Origin: Treponema sp.
GTDB lineage: Bacteria; Spirochaetota; Spirochaetia; Treponematales; Breznakiellaceae
Reading direction: 5' to 3'
Assembly: GCA_031276815.1 (NCBI GenBank)
Contig: JAISMJ010000063.1
Coordinates: 1-47,180 of the forward strand
Length of the DNA: 47,180 bases
The notes under the pieces are model-generated. The model saw only the letters and a program-made list of their open reading frames with translations, did not search any database and was not told the origin of the DNA. Of this stretch, positions 42,784 through 47,180 are shown one piece after another (the stretch's first letter is position 1; every line of letters begins with the position of its first letter). A program made the position numbers and the translations under genes.

Positions 42784-43677
42784 ATGGAAACATTGAATGT
42801 AGCTTTTCAGGACATCATAAAGCAAGCCGTCTCTCTATCAAAAACGTCAATGGTTGTTACGGAAGAACATGTGTATCAGATAGGCAGCAAGGAAATTTTG
42901 CCCTTCCTAGACAGAATAATCGAACAGCTTCTTCTGCCGGGATCGGGCATTAACGGTATGGAACACCTTGAGGACTTGTATGAAAAGGCAAAGACGGGCG
43001 CATCGTGTCTTCTCCTACTCGAACATTACAGCAACTTTGATCTGCCGCTTTTTTCGTATCTTATACGAAAGGAGCCGGAGCGCGGAGCTGACATAGAGGA
43101 CGCCATTGTTGCCATTGCGGGCATGAAACTCAACGAGGAAAACCCTGTGGTCGCCGCGTTTACCGGCGCGTATACCCGCCTTGTCATCTATCCGAGCAGG
43201 TCTCTTCAGGACATGGACGCTGAAAAGGCGAAGGCTGAAAGAGCGCGCGGCATGGCAATCAACCATGCCGCTATGCGTAAACTCAACGAGGTTAAGAAGC
43301 TGGGAAAACTCATCCTTGTTTTCCCTTCCGGTACGCGGTACCGCCCGTGGGAGCCAAGTTCCAAAAAAGGAGTGCGGGAAATCGACTCGTATATAAAATC
43401 GTTTGATTATATGTGTCTTGTTGCGATCAACGGCGAAGTTCTCCACATTCGTCCGGGCGATATGATGGATGATTTCGTCAGTAAGGATGTGGTGCGCTTC
43501 ACCGTTGCTCCGGTTGTTTCTTGCGCGGAATTCAGGATGAAAGAGCGTGAAAAAGCCGAATCAGCAGGCATAGAGGATAAAAAACAGGCTGTTGTAGATG
43601 GCATTATGGCGCGGCTGGAAGCGCTGCACAGGGAACATGAACGCCGCCCCGCAGGTGAAAGCAATGGCAGCGCGTAA
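42784..43677 (+). CDS. Glycerol-3-phosphate/lysophosphatidate acyltransferase (PlsC-like)
   Basis: 297 residues with the acyltransferase HX4D motif H81-D86 (EHYSNFD). Motif II-like GAYTRLVIYPSR follows, and then the FPSGTRYRPW block (about 181-190), equivalent to the FPEGTR motif. It should acylate glycerol phosphate or lysophosphatidate at the inner membrane in phospholipid synthesis. No membrane helices are obvious, so it is peripheral. It starts 33 bases after ogt. Confidence 0.85.
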   Translation: METLNVAFQDIIKQAVSLSKTSMVVTEEHVYQIGSKEILPFLDRIIEQLLLPGSGINGMEHLEDLYEKAKTGASCLLLLEHYSNFDLPLFSYLIRKEPERGADIEDAIVAIAGMKLNEENPVVAAFTGAYTRLVIYPSRSLQDMDAEKAKAERARGMAINHAAMRKLNEVKKLGKLILVFPSGTRYRPWEPSSKKGVREIDSYIKSFDYMCLVAINGEVLHIRPGDMMDDFVSKDVVRFTVAPVVSCAEFRMKEREKAESAGIEDKKQAVVDGIMARLEALHREHERRPAGESNGSA

Positions 43678-43681
43678 GGGA

Positions 43682-43701
43682 CGGGCTGCCTAGACAGCCC
43701 G
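43682..43701. terminator. Bidirectional hairpin between convergent genes
   Basis: CGGGCTG (43682-43688), six-base loop, CAGCCCG (43695-43701), then CTTT. It lies between the convergent acyltransferase and HEAT-repeat genes; the T run is short. Confidence 0.5.
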
Positions 43702-43740
43702 CTTTCACTCCGCTTTATGTTTCTGCAAATTCTTTAAAAG

Positions 43741-44910
43741 TTAGAGGTTATTCAAGGCTTGCTGCGCGATTTTCTGTATTTGATGGGTCCATTGGACTGA
43801 AAGAACCGCTTGCAGATAGAGTTTCGCATTCTGGTTTTGGGTATTGCCAAGTCCCGCAATTAAGGCGCGGATACGGCGTTCATCCGTCGCGTTGAACGTT
43901 CTGCGAGCTTTCTTGTCATTGAGTTCTATAGTATAGGTACCCAAATACTGCACCGCTTCATCGCTTGCCAGTGTTGAGAAGGCTCCAATAGCGTACAATT
44001 GCTCTTCTTCGTCCGCCGCATACCGGTATGACCAGTTCAGGTAGTTAAGAATAGAAGCGGCATCATCGCCCGCGCCGTATGTATTTATTATACCAAGAGC
44101 CGTTTTTCGTATCTGTACCCGTTTGTACTGCAAATCGGGAGACGGCGAAGATCCCGCCCATCCAAAGGTAATGCCGGCTATCGCGGCTTTCACTTTATTT
44201 TCATCGGCGGTACTTGATTGTTCAATGGTTTTAAGCGCCAGCAATTTCTGATCGTAGGTGTACGCGGCGTCTTGAATGATTGCAATTAAATGCTCCGCCG
44301 GATCCTCAGCAAGAAGGGGGAGGGTTTCGTTGGCGGCTTTTTTGACCCATAACTGGTACCAGCCGTTTGCCGCAAAGAAAACGGGCGCATATCCAGACGG
44401 ATCCTTGTAATTTGCAAGGGCTGTGATGGCGCCGTAGGCAATACGCTCGCCCGATGTACGGTTTACCGGTCCTTTTGTGTTGGTATCGACCAATATCTGC
44501 ACCACATGGGGAAGCAAATCAGTAGCATTCATCTGCCCCAAGGCAATAAGCGACTCGGATTTTACCATTGCGTTAGAGAAGGTTTTAACCACTCTCCACA
44601 CCTTCTGTCCCGCATCGGCGTACTGGTCATTTCCGAGCTGCTGTACAAGCAAAATCGCCATTTCATCGGCGGCTTGCCTCTCCTGCGCCGATTTAACGGC
44701 GGGATACTCGAAAAGCAGCCTGTCCAACGCCATTGCGTAAAAGCCGTCCGCATCGGACATATTCTGGTTAACCACGGTTTTCACAAAGCCAAGCTGTTCA
44801 AGAACCGTGACCGCATTGTTGAACTGTTCCGTATAAAAGTCCAGTTCCTCATCGGCAAAAAGCGCCGGAATGGTAACGCTCACAAGAGCAATGATTATTA
44901 AACGTTTCAT
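43741..44910 (-). CDS. Exported HEAT-like repeat protein
   Basis: 389 residues with a signal peptide (about 1-19, ...IPALFA). The rest is alpha-helical with recurring HEAT/ARM-like helix pairs (e.g. MVKSESLIALGQMNATDLLPHVVQIL read in segments, and ALKTIEQSSTADENKV). The role is probably a periplasmic protein-protein scaffold; no enzyme motif is seen. It stands alone. Confidence 0.8.
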   Translation of the reverse strand: MKRLIIIALVSVTIPALFADEELDFYTEQFNNAVTVLEQLGFVKTVVNQNMSDADGFYAMALDRLLFEYPAVKSAQERQAADEMAILLVQQLGNDQYADAGQKVWRVVKTFSNAMVKSESLIALGQMNATDLLPHVVQILVDTNTKGPVNRTSGERIAYGAITALANYKDPSGYAPVFFAANGWYQLWVKKAANETLPLLAEDPAEHLIAIIQDAAYTYDQKLLALKTIEQSSTADENKVKAAIAGITFGWAGSSPSPDLQYKRVQIRKTALGIINTYGAGDDAASILNYLNWSYRYAADEEEQLYAIGAFSTLASDEAVQYLGTYTIELNDKKARRTFNATDERRIRALIAGLGNTQNQNAKLYLQAVLSVQWTHQIQKIAQQALNNL

Positions 44911-45113
44911 GCTAAAAGTATATGATGTACAGAAATAAATTTCAACTATAAAAACCAGACAATATACAAAATAGAGAGGAGAAAAAGTGGATACGGTCTA
45001 CTAGAGTGGGGAGCGATGGCATGATCAACACATGCGGTTATCCGGTATAGCGTAGGAAGTTCGAAAAAGCGACTACCGGTGGAAGCGGCGCTCACTGCCT
45101 CATTACCCGCGGT

Positions 45114-45860
45114 TCAGTTCCGCCACCAGTCCCCATTATTCCGCTGGTAGATACCGGCTTTTGGTTTATATGTGCCGGTTCCTGAACCACCTGCCGCGCT
45201 CCGGAGGCGTACGCCGCTGGGGAAGACGCCATCGCCCGCTACCCATGTATCGTTTCCCGCAAAGGTTACGCGGGTAAGCGCAACGCAGGGAGAAAAGGCG
45301 TCGTCCTCAATACCGGTAACGCTAGACGGTATGGTTACGCGGGTAAGCTCGCTACAGCCGCTAAAGGCGTTTCTACCGATGCTGACTACGCCGGACGGTA
45401 TGGTTACGCCGGTAAGCCCTCTGCATCCGCGAAAAGCTTCCGCCCCGATGATCCGGACGCTTTTCGGCATGGTTACGTGGGTAAGTCTGTCCCATTGGTA
45501 AAAAGCGGAGTTTTCGATGGAAGCGAGGTTGTCGGGCAAGATAAGTGAAACGATCATCGCCGAGCCTGATGGGAAGGCATCTTCAAAACCGGTAACGGAA
45601 CTTTTCGAAAGGTCTAGGTTCACAAACTTACTCACTTTCGACAGGATGACGTAGAGATCATACGCCCTTCCACTCCCGCTATAGGCTATGTCAACCGGAT
45701 CATCAATCCGCGCTCCCCCTTCCTTGGCACGAAGCGCGTTTTCAAACCCCGCGAGCGTAGCTAGTGTATCTGGATTGGCGACACCGCACCCAGCAAGCCC
45801 CGTCATGATGGCGAGGGCTGCCAAAACAAGTACCTCCATGAAAAAATGTTGCGCTTTCAT
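45114..45860 (-). CDS. BspA-like leucine-rich repeat lipoprotein
   Basis: 248 residues. Lipobox LAGC (about residue 25) anchors it. From about 95 to 205 there are five ~23-residue LRR_5 (BspA/TpLRR) repeats with the pattern LT.VTIPSGV.SIG..AF.GC. It ends with a short GIYQRNNGDWWRN tail, frequent in treponemal surface proteins. Likely surface adhesion or binding. Shorter than typical BspA proteins. A GGAGG-type site precedes the ATG. Confidence 0.92.
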   Translation of the reverse strand: MKAQHFFMEVLVLAALAIMTGLAGCGVANPDTLATLAGFENALRAKEGGARIDDPVDIAYSGSGRAYDLYVILSKVSKFVNLDLSKSSVTGFEDAFPSGSAMIVSLILPDNLASIENSAFYQWDRLTHVTMPKSVRIIGAEAFRGCRGLTGVTIPSGVVSIGRNAFSGCSELTRVTIPSSVTGIEDDAFSPCVALTRVTFAGNDTWVAGDGVFPSGVRLRSAAGGSGTGTYKPKAGIYQRNNGDWWRN

Positions 45861-45957
45861 AGTATTCCTCCCTGCATGAATATCCGCTGTAGTATTGTAG
45901 CATACACTCGATCTTATTGCAAACTATGCGGCTCCATGCGTTATGGTATTTTTATTA

Positions 45958-45996
45958 ACAAAAAGCGGGTCTAATACCCCGCCGCCACCGGCGGGG
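45958..45996 (-). terminator. Terminator of the CsgG/LpoB-like gene
   Basis: Two alternative hairpins: CCCCGCCG/CGGCGGGG (45977-45984 with 45989-45996), and GCGGGT/CCCCGC (45965-45970 with 45977-45982). The second is followed on the minus strand by a T run, downstream of the gene ending at 46008. Confidence 0.75.
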
Positions 45997-46007
45997 ATTC
46001 TTTATTT

Positions 46008-46871
46008 TTAAAATTGTTCTCGCGCCATGGTTACTATTTGGGCTGTTTTAACGTCTAACGCCTTTACCGTTATTCGCCCTCTTGAACCGGTACTACTTAT
46101 AGAGCCGAGTATGACGATATTCCAGCCGTAGATGTTCCCCATGGAAACGGCGGAATCATCGCTAATGTCTCCGGCCGCCTGAAGGTTTTGTTCGTTTCTT
46201 ATTTGATCCAGCTTTGCTCTGTCAACAATGATAAATTGCTTTGAGTCGACAAGACTGTATTCAAGCTCATCAAGGGCGGTTTCCGATAGCGTTCTGTCAT
46301 TGGAACTCATGCTTAACACGGCTATAGTTGCGCCTTTGGGCAGCGTTTTTATTAATTCATCGCTTATTGCCATCATGCTGTTCTGCACATTGTTTACGAG
46401 CATTTGATTTGAACCGGAAACGGCGTTGAATTGAACCACATCGCCGGTAACTGTAAGCTTTTGGAAATTACCTATAATAAAAGGGATTGGCGCGGCTCCA
46501 ATCAGTATGTCAGAAAGACTATGGCTACCCTCAAAAGCATCATAAAAACCTAGTATTCCCAAGCTAATGCCAACTCCGATGTTCAACAATTCGGGCAAAG
46601 CGAAACCTCCGGCAATGGTGATGTTTCGAATGTCTATATTGCCGCCATATTCACGTTGCGCTATTTTTTTTAATTCCGCGTAGGCTTTATTTTTAATATT
46701 CGTCTTATTAGGAATATTAAAAAATTGAAAGGACGTAAACGTCGCCGTAACGGAACCAATAATATTAGTTTCCGCGCGTTCCTGTACTGTTAAATTTTTA
46801 TCTTCTAGCGATACGCAAGAAGACAAAATGCCAATTAACAACATAATCGAAAAGACCCTATTTCTTTTCAT
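46008..46871 (-). CDS. CsgG/LpoB-like lipoprotein
   Basis: 287 residues from ATG 46871 (GGAGG five bases upstream); a longer frame is rejected because it has no ribosome binding site and starts inside the neighbouring gene. Lipobox LSSC at about 19. The C-terminal half has the CsgG/LpoB pattern: a GATIAVLSM strand, ELEYSLVDSKQFIIVDRAKLDQI, and IVILGSISS with VKALDVKTAQIV. Family members assemble secretion pores or activate penicillin-binding proteins. The middle (about 95-150) contains two hydrophobic stretches. Confidence 0.85.
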   Translation of the reverse strand: MKRNRVFSIMLLIGILSSCVSLEDKNLTVQERAETNIIGSVTATFTSFQFFNIPNKTNIKNKAYAELKKIAQREYGGNIDIRNITIAGGFALPELLNIGVGISLGILGFYDAFEGSHSLSDILIGAAPIPFIIGNFQKLTVTGDVVQFNAVSGSNQMLVNNVQNSMMAISDELIKTLPKGATIAVLSMSSNDRTLSETALDELEYSLVDSKQFIIVDRAKLDQIRNEQNLQAAGDISDDSAVSMGNIYGWNIVILGSISSTGSRGRITVKALDVKTAQIVTMAREQF

Positions 46872-46881
46872 AGCATCCTCC

Positions 46882-46908
46882 ATACGAAATTCTAGGTGAA
46901 TTTCGTAT
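46882..46908 (-). promoter_or_regulatory. Perfect 11-base inverted repeat beside the ribosome binding site of the CsgG/LpoB-like gene
   Basis: ATACGAAATTC (46882-46892), centre TAGGT, GAATTTCGTAT (46898-46908). It touches the Shine-Dalgarno (46877-46881), so it could be an operator or a translation-controlling hairpin. Confidence 0.55.
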
Positions 46909-46997
46909 ATTTCTCTATTAACCGCCCATACGGGCAAGTTTCCTGTGTTATGCGGAGCCGTAGCGCAACGCGTTGCGGTTCCTCTTCCGTCTAATCC

Positions 46998-47035
46998 GGA
47001 ATAACCCGTTATGGAATAACTCGTTATGGAATAAC
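46998..47035. repeat. 15-bp tandem repeat over the stop codon of the family gene
   Basis: GGAATAAC begins at 46998, 47013 and 47028, exactly 15 bases apart. On the minus strand this repeats the last codons and stop of the upstream gene (VIP-stop-R) two more times. Confidence 0.8.
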
Positions 47036-47180
47036 GGCGGAATATATCTCGCTCCAGTCCTCTTTCAGCACGGTCCCGTTTTCCCATCTCGCCGCAAAAT
47101 ACACCCGCTTCCCCCGCTCGTCTTCTTCAAACGTCAGTTCCAGCGGGCTTTTCGTGGCAAAGTCCGAATGAAGCAGGTCC
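47024..47180 (-). CDS. Third member of the repeated FDxWxxxMNQYV family (3' end only)
   Basis: The last 51 codons before TAA 47026-47024 are visible; the gene enters from beyond the window. The residues (LHSDFATKSPLELTFEEDE ... RVYFAARWENGT ... EIYSAVIP) align with the C-terminus of the gene at 24313 (LPHTELATRSPHILEFEEEQ ... EIQSAIVP). Its 5' part, and any repeat array in front of it, are outside the window. Confidence 0.85.
   Translation of the reverse strand, partial: DLLHSDFATKSPLELTFEEDERGKRVYFAARWENGTVLKEDWSEIYSAVIP

Noticed and set aside
46872-47087. N-terminal extension of the CsgG/LpoB-like gene
   Set aside because: It overlaps the end of the preceding family gene and its repeats; a lipoprotein signal begins at 46871 behind GGAGG.

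Overview
The window looks like a chromosomal segment of a spirochaete, most probably a Treponema-like (termite-gut type) bacterium. The reasons are the fliW-csrA pair, an archaeal/spirochaete-type UMP kinase, an HD-GYP gene beside a CorC-like gene, BspA-like leucine-rich repeats, CsgG/LpoB-like lipoproteins, and the order SRP RNA-dnaX-ybaB-recR. This assignment is inferred from gene content; no database was searched. Base composition is near 50% GC, with one clearly AT-rich insertion at about 9.02-10.26 kb.

Layout. 0-0.7 kb: the start of a minus-strand gene behind a 15-G tract. 0.7-4.4 kb: an orphan ABC permease, then a nucleotidyltransferase overlapping a PseG-like/methyltransferase fusion (glycan synthesis). 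4.4-8.6 kb: fliW-csrA (flagellin/CsrA control) and recJ with an M23 peptidase. 8.7-11.2 kb: a sugar-type solute-binding gene cut in two by an AT-rich M14-like peptidase gene. 11.2-12.9 kb: duplicated promoter/leader elements, a broken member of a repeated unknown family, and a 25-unit array of 21-bp repeats. 13-18.7 kb: aspA, a MetQ-like binding protein and a complete polar amino acid ABC transporter with a palindromic operator candidate. 18.7-20 kb: a poorly coding stretch and glutathione peroxidase. 20.1-24.2 kb: a Type III restriction-modification remnant, made of two [acidic zinc-ribbon + Mod] cassettes and a res gene reduced to its two ends. 24.3-25.3 kb: an intact member of the repeated family behind a strong promoter and a second, unrelated 21-bp array of palindromes. 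25.4-28.3 kb: a Septu-like ATPase/HNH pair lying between a degenerate and an intact copy of the SRP RNA gene with its promoter.

28.3-47.2 kb is mostly housekeeping and envelope: dnaX-ybaB-recR; an ECF sigma/anti-sigma/envelope operon ending in a transglutaminase-like lipoprotein; pyrH; two FKBP isomerases; a degenerate HD-GYP protein with a CorC-like protein; an HD phosphohydrolase; a ComFB-domain protein; tRNA-Pro; ogt; an acyltransferase; a HEAT-repeat protein; a BspA-like lipoprotein; a CsgG/LpoB-like lipoprotein; and the end of a third copy of the repeated family at the right edge.

The most promising unexplained signals are: (1) two different 21-bp arrays, each in perfect 21-bp phase and each carrying palindromes, in front of two members of one unknown gene family; (2) a putative defence cassette bracketed by a duplicated SRP RNA locus; (3) the pairing of a small acidic zinc-ribbon gene with each of two Type III methyltransferases whose target-recognition regions differ.
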